Shown here: positions 26,701-35,833 of the stretch, in pieces | How positions within the stretch are numbered: the stretch's first letter is position 1 | Layout of the letters: the number at the start of each line of letters is the position of its first letter | Source of the DNA: Xanthocytophaga agilis | GTDB taxonomy: Bacteria > Bacteroidota > Bacteroidia > Cytophagales > 172606-1 | Direction: 5' to 3' | Assembly: GCF_030068605.1 (NCBI RefSeq) | Contig: NZ_JASJOU010000001.1 | Coordinates: 806,001 to 870,000, forward strand | Length of the DNA stretch: 64,000 nucleotides | The notes under the pieces: model-generated | The model's database searches: none | Seen by the model: only the letters and a program-made list of their open reading frames with translations | What the model was told of the DNA's origin: nothing | Position numbers and translations under genes: made by a program

Positions 26701-26718
26701 ATACGACAAATGCCGTAT
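26701..26718. promoter_or_regulatory. Near-palindromic site 3 behind the secreted protein gene
   Basis: ATACGACAAATGCCGTAT is an exact 18-base copy of site 2, including the preceding A-run, and starts 13 bases after the stop codon at 26688. Being downstream of its neighbour, it might serve the next gene at 27024 or act as an mRNA-end hairpin. Confidence 0.5.
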
Positions 26719-26788
26719 GGACTTACAAAAGAAAAGTACGGTTCTTTGTTGGAAAGAATGAATAATTATCTTCTGCTCAGTTGAATGC

Positions 26789-26825
26789 AAAATGCCTGTT
26801 GTTCTTGCGACAGGCATTTTTTATT
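26789..26825 (+). terminator. Intrinsic terminator
   Basis: An 11-bp perfect stem (26789-26799 with 26810-26820) is followed by TTATTTT on the plus strand, behind the secreted protein gene. Confidence 0.85.
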
Positions 26826-27023
26826 TTGCAGGGAATAATAGCAACCAAAAATAACTACCAACAACTATATATTACCAAAAATGGGTTGAGGCAATACATA
26901 AGTCGTTATCTTCCATTATACTGACAGATTCGATGCAATGAAAGCAATATTTAAAAGGCATTGGTTAGGTAATAGAATGTAGACTGTTGGTATCAAATAC
27001 AACAACGATTATAAGATAATAAC

Positions 27024-27449
27024 ATGAGCAAAGAAATAAGTCATACAACGAACTATTTTGACACTTTTATTGAAGTAGCAGAAGATACCAAAGTTAGTTG
27101 TGGAACAATACCAAAATCAAAAGGTGGCAATAAAACAGTTGCTGAATGCCAATATGAGTTACTTATAAAGAACCCTTACAAGTTTACTTCTGATGATATC
27201 TTTTTTCAGGTTTTTGCAGAGAGAAATAACTTGACAGAGCAAGAATATGGAGAGGCAAGAAAAAACTTCTTCTCAAAGGGGCAGCCTTGCTTTCGCTCCT
27301 CGCCTTTGACTAAGACTTACGGATTTGGAGTTCACTCTAACAGCGAAGGTAAAGTAGCTATCTTTGGAATGGAAACAGAACTATACCAAAAACTTCAAAG
27401 TGACCCCAAGATCAAAAAGATAAAGGCAATGCGAACGTCTAAAAAATAA
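27024..27449 (+). CDS. DUF6157-like protein
   Basis: This 141-aa cytosolic protein opens HTTNYFDTFIEVAEDTKVSC and continues with KTVAECQYELLIKNPYKFTS, DDIFFQVFAERN and GQPCFRSSPLTKTYGFG. This pattern matches the small Bacteroidota/Firmicutes family I recall as DUF6157, whose function is unknown. Its stop lies one base from the stop of the convergent DsbA-like gene, with no terminator between them. Confidence 0.75.
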   Translation: MSKEISHTTNYFDTFIEVAEDTKVSCGTIPKSKGGNKTVAECQYELLIKNPYKFTSDDIFFQVFAERNNLTEQEYGEARKNFFSKGQPCFRSSPLTKTYGFGVHSNSEGKVAIFGMETELYQKLQSDPKIKKIKAMRTSKK

Positions 27450-27450
27450 A

Positions 27451-28092
27451 TCAACTGACAGGAGAAAGCAGTTGGTTTATCGTAAGATAAAGAGGTTCGA
27501 AATCTATATACCCACGGGTAAGCAGATAATTTTGCTTTTCTGTAAGTAAAAGAATAGTTGGGAACGTGGATACTCCCATTTCATTTACAATCTTGAATTC
27601 TTCTTTTGTTTTTCGTGTATAGTCGGGGTGGTACATCTTTTTGACAAATTCTTCTCCATCAATACCAAAAAGTTTTGCCAGTGGATGGTAAGTTGCATCT
27701 TCGTTCAGATCTTTGCCGTCGTAATAAAATGCTTCCTGCAAATGGTGGATAAAGTAAACAATATTCTCAGGTTGATAACTCTTGAATGTTGTGAGCGCAA
27801 TACAGGGTTTTTCCGAGTTGAGAATAGCTGTGCCTGGTTCTAAAATATGCTGGACAAAGTTTTCGCCAAAAGGGACGCCTGTTTGCCTTTCTATTTCTTT
27901 ATAGGCAGTTTTGAGATAGGGAGACACTTGACTGACTGTGCCTGCCTGATTCCCAATATACATACCTCCGGATAAAACTTCGAAGTGGATTTTATGATGA
28001 AGGGATTCAAAAAGTTTTTGTAAGATTGGTCCAAAACCATAACACCAGAAGCATAGCGGATCGTATATGTATAATATGGATGGAAGTTTCAT
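27451..28092 (-). CDS. DsbA family thiol-disulfide oxidoreductase-like protein
   Basis: This 213-aa protein opens YIYDPLCFWCYGFGP with the active-site motif CFWC at residues 14-17. A helical insert (about 55-150) and a cis-Pro loop STFPTIL near residue 183 complete a thioredoxin fold of the DsbA/FrnE type. No signal peptide is present, so it is cytosolic. FrnE-like proteins act in oxidative-stress disulfide exchange; the substrate here is unknown. Confidence 0.88.
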   Translation of the reverse strand: MKLPSILYIYDPLCFWCYGFGPILQKLFESLHHKIHFEVLSGGMYIGNQAGTVSQVSPYLKTAYKEIERQTGVPFGENFVQHILEPGTAILNSEKPCIALTTFKSYQPENIVYFIHHLQEAFYYDGKDLNEDATYHPLAKLFGIDGEEFVKKMYHPDYTRKTKEEFKIVNEMGVSTFPTILLLTEKQNYLLTRGYIDFEPLYLTINQLLSPVS

Positions 28093-28213
28093 AGGACAAT
28101 AGGCAGGTATAGGTAATACAATAAAAAAATAGAGTCAACAGTACTCAATTATTCGCTGGAAAATGAAATAAAATACTCATTTTTACTTGCTTAAAAATAA
28201 TTTTTGACTCCTC

Positions 28214-28744
28214 ATGAAACCCCATATTTTTAGAAGTAGTTCCAAGTGGCAACTGATCTGCCTGATTGGATTGTTCTGTTTCTATAGTTGCAACTCAAAG
28301 CAATCCTCTGATGCACAGATACAAACGGAGCATTTAGATTCGGCTGTTGTTACTCGGGACACTGTTTCCAGAGATACTGCTACATTGATACCAAGCGAGG
28401 CTATAAAAGCCGATACAGTACCACAGGATGTTGTTAGTGCTCCAGACATAGCATGGGAAAAGAAATTTACAGGAAAGATTCAGGGATTTAAGTCACAGGC
28501 ATTTGAGTTTGCCTTAGAATCTGAGTCAAGAGTTCAGATTCAGGTTAGAAATAAAAAGCAGGCTGTTTTTAAACTGTATCGTAAAACCTCAGATCTAAAC
28601 GAGACGGTTGTAAAAGATGACACACATACATGGAAGGGAGAATTAGAAGAAGGAGACTATCAGCTAAAGGTTTTTCTCCCTCTGAAATTAGCCGCAAAGA
28701 AGAAAAGTGCAGATTTTGAGGTAACAGTAAAAGTACTGAAATAG
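28214..28744 (+). CDS. Hypothetical lipoprotein
   Basis: This 176-aa protein has lipobox FYSC (C26), a Thr/Asp-rich linker (about 30-75), and a small beta-rich C-terminal domain (FTGKIQGFKSQAFEFALES, then GELEEGDYQLKVFLP). That domain looks like a carbohydrate-binding or pre-peptidase-like sandwich. No family is firmly recognised. It is convergent with the LRR gene at 28761, 16 bases away. Confidence 0.65.
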   Translation: MKPHIFRSSSKWQLICLIGLFCFYSCNSKQSSDAQIQTEHLDSAVVTRDTVSRDTATLIPSEAIKADTVPQDVVSAPDIAWEKKFTGKIQGFKSQAFEFALESESRVQIQVRNKKQAVFKLYRKTSDLNETVVKDDTHTWKGELEEGDYQLKVFLPLKLAAKKKSADFEVTVKVLK

Positions 28745-28760
28745 GAGAGACCCTTCTGGG

Positions 28761-29732
28761 TTAAAATTCAAGATGGACTTTGGGTAATAATTCCGCCAGT
28801 CGGCTTTGATTGGTTTGGCTGATTGGATTTTCTGATAAGAAAATAACAATCAGTTGTGACAAGTCCTGTAGTGAAGCAGGAAGATAAATTAGTTCATTTT
28901 TGTCTAGTCCCAATGCCTGTAATCCTGTTAGTTGGTTAATCTCTCCGGGTATGTTTTTCAACTGGTTTCCATTGAAATATAATTCTTTCAACTGGCTAAG
29001 TTGAAATACTTCTTTGGGGAAACTGGTAAACCGATTGTTTGACAACATCAGTGACCGAAGTTCCCGAAGTTGAGAGATTTCAGCAGGAAGTTTTGATAAC
29101 TGGTTATCACCCAGATAAAGTTCTCGTAACTGAACAAGAGTTAGAATTTCTTTTGGGAATACTTTGAACTGGTTATGTGACAACATCAACGATCTTAACT
29201 GAGTCAATGCCCCCAAATTGGCAGGAAGCTTTAGTATTTGATTATCTGCCAGATCCAGAACTTCCAGATTGGCTAGATTTAATACAGCCTCTGGAAAACT
29301 TGTAAAATTATTATGGGGTAATTCCAGCCTTTTTAAGGTAAAAACGGTTCCCAGCTCTATTGGTAGTTCCCGAAGCCGGTTTTGCCCCATGTTTAATTGT
29401 TCCAGTTTAGGAAGTGATAGCAATACATCAGGAAAAACGGTAAACTCGTTTTCATTGAGATTGATCTCGCGTAACAACTGGAGCTTGGCAAGTTCGGTGG
29501 GTAATGTAGTCAACTGATTACTATGTAAAATCAGTTTTTTCAGATTCAGAATCTTACCAATTTCTTTTGGTAACGTTGATAGCTGTTTGCCTGACAAATA
29601 TAGTTCTTCTACTTCTAACGGATGTTTTAAAGCCTCTTCCAGAGAATGAGCTTCCTTATTAGGATTGGCAGCAATTACCAGTCCACAACTTAGAAAGAAG
29701 CTAACTACAAGAAAGAGACAAACATTTTTCAT
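28761..29732 (-). CDS. Secreted leucine-rich repeat protein
   Basis: This protein is 323 aa from ATG 29732; a TTG at 29756 would put residues ahead of the signal peptide and is less likely. A signal peptide (about 1-22, ending VIAA) is followed by about eleven LRRs of 23 residues (LPxEIxxLxxLRxLxLxxNxLxxFP). Unlike the LRR protein at 3176-4174, it is exported. It probably mediates protein binding in the periplasm or at the surface; the partner is unknown. Confidence 0.88.
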   Translation of the reverse strand: MKNVCLFLVVSFFLSCGLVIAANPNKEAHSLEEALKHPLEVEELYLSGKQLSTLPKEIGKILNLKKLILHSNQLTTLPTELAKLQLLREINLNENEFTVFPDVLLSLPKLEQLNMGQNRLRELPIELGTVFTLKRLELPHNNFTSFPEAVLNLANLEVLDLADNQILKLPANLGALTQLRSLMLSHNQFKVFPKEILTLVQLRELYLGDNQLSKLPAEISQLRELRSLMLSNNRFTSFPKEVFQLSQLKELYFNGNQLKNIPGEINQLTGLQALGLDKNELIYLPASLQDLSQLIVIFLSENPISQTNQSRLAELLPKVHLEF

Positions 29733-29869
29733 AAAGGTACTACATTTTGTCGCCAAAGTAATAAAAAAACAGACTCGGGAAGGTTGCTTTTTCCATGATT
29801 ACCTACCTGGTAAGATTTTTGCCTGATAAATATTATCTCATCTACAACAAATAGGGAAATATGCAGAAT

Positions 29870-29932
29870 AGGAAAGAATTCTGTTTTTCACTGATTACTA
29901 TCAAAATGTAGTATGTTACAGAATTCTTTCCT
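29870..29932 (-). terminator. Long-stem hairpin behind prfC
   Basis: A perfect 15-bp stem (29870-29884 with 29918-29932) with a 33-nt loop, itself able to form a 5-bp stem, lies 23 bases past the prfC stop on the minus strand. Confidence 0.7.
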
Positions 29933-29954
29933 GTTTAGATATTACTAGTGAATA

Positions 29955-31562
29955 TTATTTGCGTTCCATATGTTCTGTAGTTGTGAACTCAGAAATAAAG
30001 TGAAACTGGATTTCGGGATTGTTTCGAATAGTCATATTTAGTTGCCACTCAGTTTCTGCCATATATACACGGTTATTGTCTTTATCAAATGCAATGTCTT
30101 TGGCTTTGATACGACAGAACGCATCCAATACCTCCAAATTCTCGGAAGTTAACCAACATGCTTTGTATACGTTCATAGGGATGAACCGACAGGAAGCTCC
30201 ATATTCGTTTTCCAGACGGTACTGAATTACATCAAACTGAAGTTCACCTACTGTGCCAATAATTTTACGGTTACCAGGTTGCTGAATGAATAACTGAGCA
30301 ACTCCTTCGTCTGTTAGCTGTTGTACGCCTTTCTCCAACTGCTTTGTCTTCATAGGATCTGTATTGATAACTTCCCGGAATATTTCTGGAGAAAAGCTAG
30401 GAATTCCTTTGAAGATCAGATCTTCACCTTCTGTTAGTGTATCTCCGATTTTAAAGTTACCTGTATCATACAAACCGATTACATCACCAGGAAAGGCTTC
30501 TTCGATTACTTCCTTGTCCTGAGCCAGAAAGGCATATGGGTTCGAGAAACGAAAGTTTTTATCCAAACGCACATGGTGGAAAAACTTGTTTCGCTCAAAC
30601 TTTCCAGAGCATACCCGTAAAAAAGCAATGCGGTCACGGTGACGAGGGTCCAGGTTGGCATGAATCTTAAAGATAAATCCGCTGAACTTGTTCTCTTCTG
30701 GTGCAACAACCCGATTGGCAGATTCTCTTTCGTGTGGAGGAGGAGCAATACGGGTAAAAGCATCCAATAGTTCTTTGACCCCAAAGTTATTAAGTGCACT
30801 ACCAAAAAACACGGGAGCCAGTAACCCAGCCCGATACATTTCGATATTGAACGGCTCATATACACCTTCTACCAGTTCTACATCTTCACGTAGTTGATTG
30901 GCTGCACGTTCACCTACTGTCTTGTCTAGTTCCGGGTCATTTAAATCCTGAATGGCTACAATGTCGTCTGAAATTTTTGTTTTGTTGGCACTGAATAAGT
31001 ACAGACTTTTTTCATAAAGATTATATACTCCCTGAAAGTCACTACCCATTCCAATCGGCCATGCTAGTGGACGAGTACTGATGTGTAACTTCTGTTCTAG
31101 TTCGTCCAATAAATCAAAGGGAGGACGGCCTTCACGGTCCATTTTATTGATAAATATGATAACGGGTGTATCACGCATTCTGCAAACTTCCATCAGACGT
31201 TCTGTTTGTTCCTCAACGCCTTTTACACAGTCAATAACCAGAATTACACTATCCACAGCGGTAAGGGTACGATAAGTATCTTCAGCAAAGTCCTTGTGAC
31301 CAGGTGTATCCAGCAGATTTACTTTACAGTTGTTATAATCAAACGACATCACGGAAGTTGCTACTGAGATACCCCGTTGCCGTTCGATTTCCATAAAGTC
31401 GGAGGCAGCCCCTTTTTTGATTTTATTCGATTTTACAGCCCCAGCAGTCTGAATAGCTCCCCCAAATAATAGACATTTTTCTGTCAGTGTTGTTTTTCCG
31501 GCATCCGGGTGACTGATAATGGCAAATGTTCTTCGCTTTTGTACTTCTTCTTTTAAAGACAT
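29955..31562 (-). CDS. prfC: Peptide chain release factor 3
   Basis: This 535-aa translational GTPase recycles RF1/RF2 from ribosomes after termination. The G1 motif is [10 protein letters not shown], switch I has [15 protein letters not shown]3 is DTPGH and G4 is NKMD. The domain II/III RF3 segments ([20 protein letters not shown] and [11 protein letters not shown]) are present. Length and start are normal for RF3. It acts in the cytosol. A hairpin at 29870-29932 ends the transcript. Confidence 0.97.
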   Translation of the reverse strand: MSLKEEVQKRRTFAIISHPDAGKTTLTEKCLLFGGAIQTAGAVKSNKIKKGAASDFMEIERQRGISVATSVMSFDYNNCKVNLLDTPGHKDFAEDTYRTLTAVDSVILVIDCVKGVEEQTERLMEVCRMRDTPVIIFINKMDREGRPPFDLLDELEQKLHISTRPLAWPIGMGSDFQGVYNLYEKSLYLFSANKTKISDDIVAIQDLNDPELDKTVGERAANQLREDVELVEGVYEPFNIEMYRAGLLAPVFFGSALNNFGVKELLDAFTRIAPPPHERESANRVVAPEENKFSGFIFKIHANLDPRHRDRIAFLRVCSGKFERNKFFHHVRLDKNFRFSNPYAFLAQDKEVIEEAFPGDVIGLYDTGNFKIGDTLTEGEDLIFKGIPSFSPEIFREVINTDPMKTKQLEKGVQQLTDEGVAQLFIQQPGNRKIIGTVGELQFDVIQYRLENEYGASCRFIPMNVYKACWLTSENLEVLDAFCRIKAKDIAFDKDNNRVYMAETEWQLNMTIRNNPEIQFHFISEFTTTEHMERK

Positions 31563-31623
31563 GTATATTCGTATTTATAATTACTAGTTAAAAATTTTAG
31601 TAAGAAAAGGCATGAAAATCAAC

Positions 31624-31797
31624 CTATAGGTTTTCTAAAACTTCCAGTTCTTTTTGAAGTATTCTTTTTCGTTGCTCAATCAAATAAAGATCTCCATAAG
31701 ACCAATATTCTAATACATAATCGCTTAACTGACGTTTGATTACAATTTGTGTAAGCCTTTTTGTTTCACTATCGATTGTGCCAGTTAGTAAAAGCAT
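31624..31797 (-). CDS. Small hypothetical protein (57 aa)
   Basis: This gene starts at ATG 31797 and ends at TAG 31624. The product opens MLLLTGTIDSETKRLTQIVI and ends in a charged helix (YLIEQRKRILQKELEVLENL). It overlaps the end of the upstream 101-aa gene by 13 bases, the classic sign of translational coupling. Its helical, coding-like composition supports a real gene. It shows no signal peptide or known motif. Confidence 0.6.
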   Translation of the reverse strand: MLLLTGTIDSETKRLTQIVIKRQLSDYVLEYWSYGDLYLIEQRKRILQKELEVLENL

Positions 31798-32090
31798 ATA
31801 GCTATTATTTCAAAATCAATCTCTTCAATTATAGTTAAACGAGTTTCTTCATTGGTAGAATTAATATCTGTATATACCAGATCTTCCTTCTTTACCTGGC
31901 TATCTTTTAACAATGATTTCCGGATGAACACTATTGCTTCATTATCTGGATTTTCTTTTTTCCAATCATAAAAGTTGCTGAAAGCATCACTACCTTCATC
32001 ACTTCCAAAAGTGGCAAACTCATCAGACGTATCCCAGAAAAAATCCTCCTTTAATACTTGTAAAGCATCTGGATGAGCAATTTCTTTCAT
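31785..32090 (-). CDS. Small hypothetical protein, YfeS-like
   Basis: This 101-aa acidic cytosolic protein reads HPDALQVLKEDFFWDTSDEF then GSDEGSDAFSNFYDWKKENP. This resembles the conserved core of the uncharacterised YfeS family (FYW..DE.APFG.D.GSD). The family assignment is from memory of the pattern and is tentative. It overlaps the 57-aa gene downstream by 13 bases, and the two form a small operon upstream of prfC. Confidence 0.65.
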   Translation of the reverse strand: MKEIAHPDALQVLKEDFFWDTSDEFATFGSDEGSDAFSNFYDWKKENPDNEAIVFIRKSLLKDSQVKKEDLVYTDINSTNEETRLTIIEEIDFEIIAICFY

Positions 32091-32336
32091 ATAAAAAAAG
32101 TATCGTGAAAGACGTTAGATACTTGAGATTAACCAATGTTATTGAAATAGAAACTTATTATTTTTGGATAAGTAGTACTTCAAATTTGAAAATCAGCACC
32201 TGTCACCAAATGATTTGCAAAATTACGTCTATTCTATTGATTTGCTGCAATTATTTTTCCTGTATCTTGCAAAGATGATTGTTGGTAACCTTAAAAAAGG
32301 TGTTAATCTTTTACTTTTGATTCTGATACACTACAG

Positions 32337-33338
32337 ATGTCTATATCTTCATCAACTACTCCCAGCGCACTAACCGAAAAAGTACAGGAGCAAAGCCTCT
32401 GGCTGGCTACTCTTACCTCAGAAGTAAATAAAGTGATTGTAGGACAGGCTAATATGGTGGAAAAACTTTTGATTGGTTTGTTGAGTGGGGGGCATATTTT
32501 GCTGGAAGGAGTACCTGGTCTGGCTAAAACACTGGCTATTAAAACACTATCATCGGCTATTCATGCCAAGTTTAGTCGTATACAGTTTACTCCTGACCTG
32601 TTACCGGCAGATGTGGTAGGAACTATGATTTATAATCTGGCACAAAACGAATTCTTGCCTAAAAAGGGACCAGTATTTGCTAATTTCGTACTAGCAGATG
32701 AAATCAACCGGGCTCCTGAGAAGGTGCAATCTGCTTTGCTAGAGGCAATGGCTGAAAAGCAGGTAACTATAGGAGATCAGACTTTTAAGCTAGATGAACC
32801 TTTTCTGGTACTGGCTACACAGAATCCAATTGAGCAAGGAGGAACCTATCCACTACCCGAAGCTCAGGCAGACCGCTTTTTACTGAAAGTTCTAATAAGC
32901 TATCCAGGTAAAGAAGACGAACGATTGATTATACGTCAGCACCAATTATCTGAGCAACAGAAAATTCAGGTTGTATTGAAACCTGAGCAATTACTAGAGG
33001 CTCGCCAAACTGTTAAAAGCATTTATATGGATGAGAAAGTAGAAGATTATATTCTGAATCTCATCTTTGCTACCCGTCAACCGGAATCTGTGAAATTGGA
33101 AAAATTAAAGCCTTTATTAAGCTTTGGGGCTTCCCCACGTGGAAGTATAGGCCTTACAATGGCTGCCAAGGCACACGCCTTTTTACAGCAAAGAGCCTAT
33201 GTAACTCCAGACGATGTACGAGCTATTGTAGCAGAAGTGCTACGTCACCGTATTGGTTTGAGTTATGAAGCACAGGCCGAAAACATACTGCCTGACGATG
33301 TAATTCGGGAAATTTTAAATACTGTTCCAATGCCTTAA
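32337..33338 (+). CDS. MoxR family AAA+ ATPase
   Basis: This 333-aa cytosolic ATPase has Walker A LEGVPGLAKT, Walker B FVLADEINRAPEKVQSALLE, sensor ATQNPIEQGGTYPLPEAQ-DR and a C-terminal lid. MoxR ATPases act as chaperones for partner VWA-domain proteins and stand at the head of Bat operons. It is followed by DUF58, BatD-like and BatA genes, so it belongs to that system. A weak TAnnTTTG-like element (TATCTTGC, 32263-32270) lies upstream. Confidence 0.95.
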   Translation: MSISSSTTPSALTEKVQEQSLWLATLTSEVNKVIVGQANMVEKLLIGLLSGGHILLEGVPGLAKTLAIKTLSSAIHAKFSRIQFTPDLLPADVVGTMIYNLAQNEFLPKKGPVFANFVLADEINRAPEKVQSALLEAMAEKQVTIGDQTFKLDEPFLVLATQNPIEQGGTYPLPEAQADRFLLKVLISYPGKEDERLIIRQHQLSEQQKIQVVLKPEQLLEARQTVKSIYMDEKVEDYILNLIFATRQPESVKLEKLKPLLSFGASPRGSIGLTMAAKAHAFLQQRAYVTPDDVRAIVAEVLRHRIGLSYEAQAENILPDDVIREILNTVPMP

Positions 33339-33403
33339 CTAATAACAGCTAAACTGAAGAAGTTATTACCTTTGTTGGGTAGTTTTTAATTTTATTATTT
33401 AAT

Positions 33404-34006
33404 ATGACCTTTACTGCTGAAGAAATACGTAAGAATTACGAAGGTTTTTCGAATGAGAAGCTAATGCGGATTGCAACCGAAAATGCTGGTACTTTATCAC
33501 CAGAAGTTGTGTCTATCCTGAAAGACGAATTGAGGAAACGCCATCTTATAGATGAACATATTGAGAGAAGTATTGCGATACAGGCAAAAGAATTGACAGA
33601 ACAGGAATTGGAAGCTTTTATTAATTTAATAGAAACATTGCCTTGTCCAATCTGCTCAACAACATCACAAAGACTGAATCTGAGTTCTGTATTTTCTGTC
33701 ACTAGCTTTATCATTATAACCCAATTCAAAGGTAAAAATGTAATTGCATGTCCTGATTGTCTTGTTAAATCATTAAGGCGTGCTGATACATCAACTTTTC
33801 TATTGGGATTATGGGGTATTCCTTGGGGAGTGATTCGATCTGTAAAAGCATTGGTAAACAACTCTATTTCCAGAAAAAGAGTCCATCAGCGTAGTCCATT
33901 AATGAAGGAATTTGTAAAGTTGAAGAAGGGTGAGATTGAAAGATGGAAGAATGATTCTACAAACTTATTGAATTTGATCAAGAAAAATAACGAGTATGTG
34001 GGATAA
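33404..34006 (+). CDS. Hypothetical protein with paired Cys motifs, inside Bat locus
   Basis: This 200-aa protein has a helical N-terminal part (about 1-75, with EIRKNYEGFSNEKLMRIATE), then CPICSTTSQ near residue 80 and CPDC near 119. Together these could bind one zinc ion. A short hydrophobic segment lies around 128-145 (FLLGLWGIPWGVI). It sits between moxR and the DUF58 gene, where it is not a usual Bat component. Function is unknown. Confidence 0.7.
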   Translation: MTFTAEEIRKNYEGFSNEKLMRIATENAGTLSPEVVSILKDELRKRHLIDEHIERSIAIQAKELTEQELEAFINLIETLPCPICSTTSQRLNLSSVFSVTSFIIITQFKGKNVIACPDCLVKSLRRADTSTFLLGLWGIPWGVIRSVKALVNNSISRKRVHQRSPLMKEFVKLKKGEIERWKNDSTNLLNLIKKNNEYVG

Positions 34007-34043
34007 TGATACAGTAATCATTAATTCAAAAATATAATCTGTT

Positions 34044-34907
34044 TTGATTACCACTGATCTTCTTAAAAAGGTTCAGAAACTGGCTTTTCGGGCCAGATAT
34101 ATTTCTGAACACCTGCTGGCTGGTCAGTACCACAGCCATTTTCGTGGTAAAGGAATGACATTCAGTGAACTGAGAAAATATCAGTTTGGGGATGATGTGC
34201 GCTCTATTGACTGGAATGTCACTGCCCGCTATCAGGAACCCTATCTGAAAGTGTTTCAGGAAGAGCGGGCACTAAATCTATTGCTGTTGGTTGATGTAAG
34301 TGCCTCAATGAACTTTGGTACATCTTCTCAATCCAAACGGGAGCTGGCGCAAGAACTAGCTGCTGTACTGGCACTGGCCGCACACCAGAATAATGATCAG
34401 GTAGGGTTGGTTTTGTTCAGCGACCAAGTAGAGCATCTTGTTCGTCCTCAAAAAGGGTATCAGCATATACTGCGTCTGATTCGAGATATGCTGGAACATA
34501 AACCTGTGGAGAAGAAAACCAATATAGCGGTGGCTTTGCAATTGGCAATGAGTCTGGTAAAGCAGAAAAGTATTGTTTGTATTATTTCCGATTTTGCTTC
34601 ATCTGATTACCAGTCTTTATTACAACTGGCATCTGCACGACATGAGGTAATTGGACTCCATGTCTCAGATGTACGGGAAACGGAGTTACCCAATGTTGGG
34701 TGGCTGCCTGTACAAGAAGCAGAGACAGGTGCTAAAGCCTGGTTACCTACTTTTCTGAAAGGGACCCGAAATCAATACAACAATTTAGGTTTGCAACATA
34801 TAAGAGATACTCAAGCTATATTTAAAAGTAGCAAAGCAGATTTGTTGCAGATTCATACCGGAGAAGATTATGTCGACAAGCTTCGAACTTTTTTTGTAAC
34901 GAGATGA
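34044..34907 (+). CDS. DUF58 domain protein of the Bat locus
   Basis: This 287-aa protein starts at TTG 34044. The family's normal N-terminus (LLKKVQKLAFRARYISEHLL) begins right after it and no ATG is available upstream. It contains FRGKGMTFSELRKYQFGDDV, RSIDWNVTAR and a VWA-like stretch LLLVDVSASMNFG. DUF58 proteins accompany MoxR ATPases; the biochemical role is undefined. The stop overlaps the next start by 4 bases (ATGA). Confidence 0.92.
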   Translation: MITTDLLKKVQKLAFRARYISEHLLAGQYHSHFRGKGMTFSELRKYQFGDDVRSIDWNVTARYQEPYLKVFQEERALNLLLLVDVSASMNFGTSSQSKRELAQELAAVLALAAHQNNDQVGLVLFSDQVEHLVRPQKGYQHILRLIRDMLEHKPVEKKTNIAVALQLAMSLVKQKSIVCIISDFASSDYQSLLQLASARHEVIGLHVSDVRETELPNVGWLPVQEAETGAKAWLPTFLKGTRNQYNNLGLQHIRDTQAIFKSSKADLLQIHTGEDYVDKLRTFFVTR

Positions 34908-35833
34908 GTGAGTTAGTTTCCTCAATAGTAAAGCGTTTGGTATGTTTAACTGTATTGTTTCTGTGCGTATCAGGAATAGGAGGGACTTTCACAAACCTTA
35001 GAGCACAGAGTATTCAGACAAATATCTCTGCCAGACAAGTGTCTATAGGGCAGGTATTTTATGTTTCATTTAGTATAAAGGATGCAAAAAAGGAAGTTAT
35101 AACTTTTCCTGTTATTGACTGGAAAGGAATATCAGTGCTGAAAGAAGTGACTAAAGACTCAATTAACACCAAAGGGGAAGTAATAGTAGTCGGTATATAC
35201 CAGATGATAAGTCTTCAAGCTGGGGATTTTACATTACCTCCACAAACCGTTGTAGTCTCAAATAAGTCCCTTACATCCTCTGAAGTTTCAATACATGTAG
35301 AGTTACTTCCTGTAAATCAGCCTGATTTTCGAATTGAACCGATTGAAAAGGCTTCATCTGATTTCTCTGTCTGGATGCCTTCTGTTGTTTCAGGAGTAAT
35401 TGTGGTGGTGTTGGGATTATTATGGATAGGCGGAAAAAAGATAAAAGATGCCTGGCCTTCAAAGAAATTAAATCCAAAGAAGGAAGCTCTAAGACAATTG
35501 CAGAAGCTTCCACAAGTATATTCAGGAACTGATAAACAATATTATGTACAACTTAATCGGATTTTGCATACATATTTGAGTAGTCAATTAGGTTTACAGA
35601 CACCCTCTGTTTCAGTTAATGAATTAAAAAATAAACTAAAACATTACTCTATAGATTCAACAAAACTAACACAGTTGGAGAATTTACTGGAAAGACTGCA
35701 ATATATACTCTATTCTTCTGATCCCATTTCTTTTTCTGACGCAAATTCTTTGCAGAAAGAAATACAGGATATGATTCAACAGCTTACATTGCATTCCAAA
35801 CATTCAACATCTTTTTTGTCTGCAGTCTCTTGA
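34904..35833 (+). CDS. BatD-like / DUF4381-type membrane protein
   Basis: This 309-aa protein has a signal peptide (about 1-34), a periplasmic beta-sandwich (about 38-148, with SIGQVFYVSFSIKDAKKE) and a transmembrane helix at about 158-177. A cytosolic helical domain (about 190-300) has LRQLQKLPQVYSGTDKQYY and NRILHTYLSSQLG. The layout matches short BatD-like proteins between DUF58 and BatA. It overlaps both neighbours by 4 bases, so the genes are coupled. Confidence 0.8.
   Translation: MSELVSSIVKRLVCLTVLFLCVSGIGGTFTNLRAQSIQTNISARQVSIGQVFYVSFSIKDAKKEVITFPVIDWKGISVLKEVTKDSINTKGEVIVVGIYQMISLQAGDFTLPPQTVVVSNKSLTSSEVSIHVELLPVNQPDFRIEPIEKASSDFSVWMPSVVSGVIVVVLGLLWIGGKKIKDAWPSKKLNPKKEALRQLQKLPQVYSGTDKQYYVQLNRILHTYLSSQLGLQTPSVSVNELKNKLKHYSIDSTKLTQLENLLERLQYILYSSDPISFSDANSLQKEIQDMIQQLTLHSKHSTSFLSAVS

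Larger units (their letters stand above)
26689..27023. other. Intergenic stretch with site 3 and a terminator
   Basis: This 335-base gap contains near-palindromic site 3 (26701-26718) and the terminator at 26789-26820. I see no ORF. The 3' part is the AT-rich leader region of the DUF6157-like gene. Confidence 0.6.
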
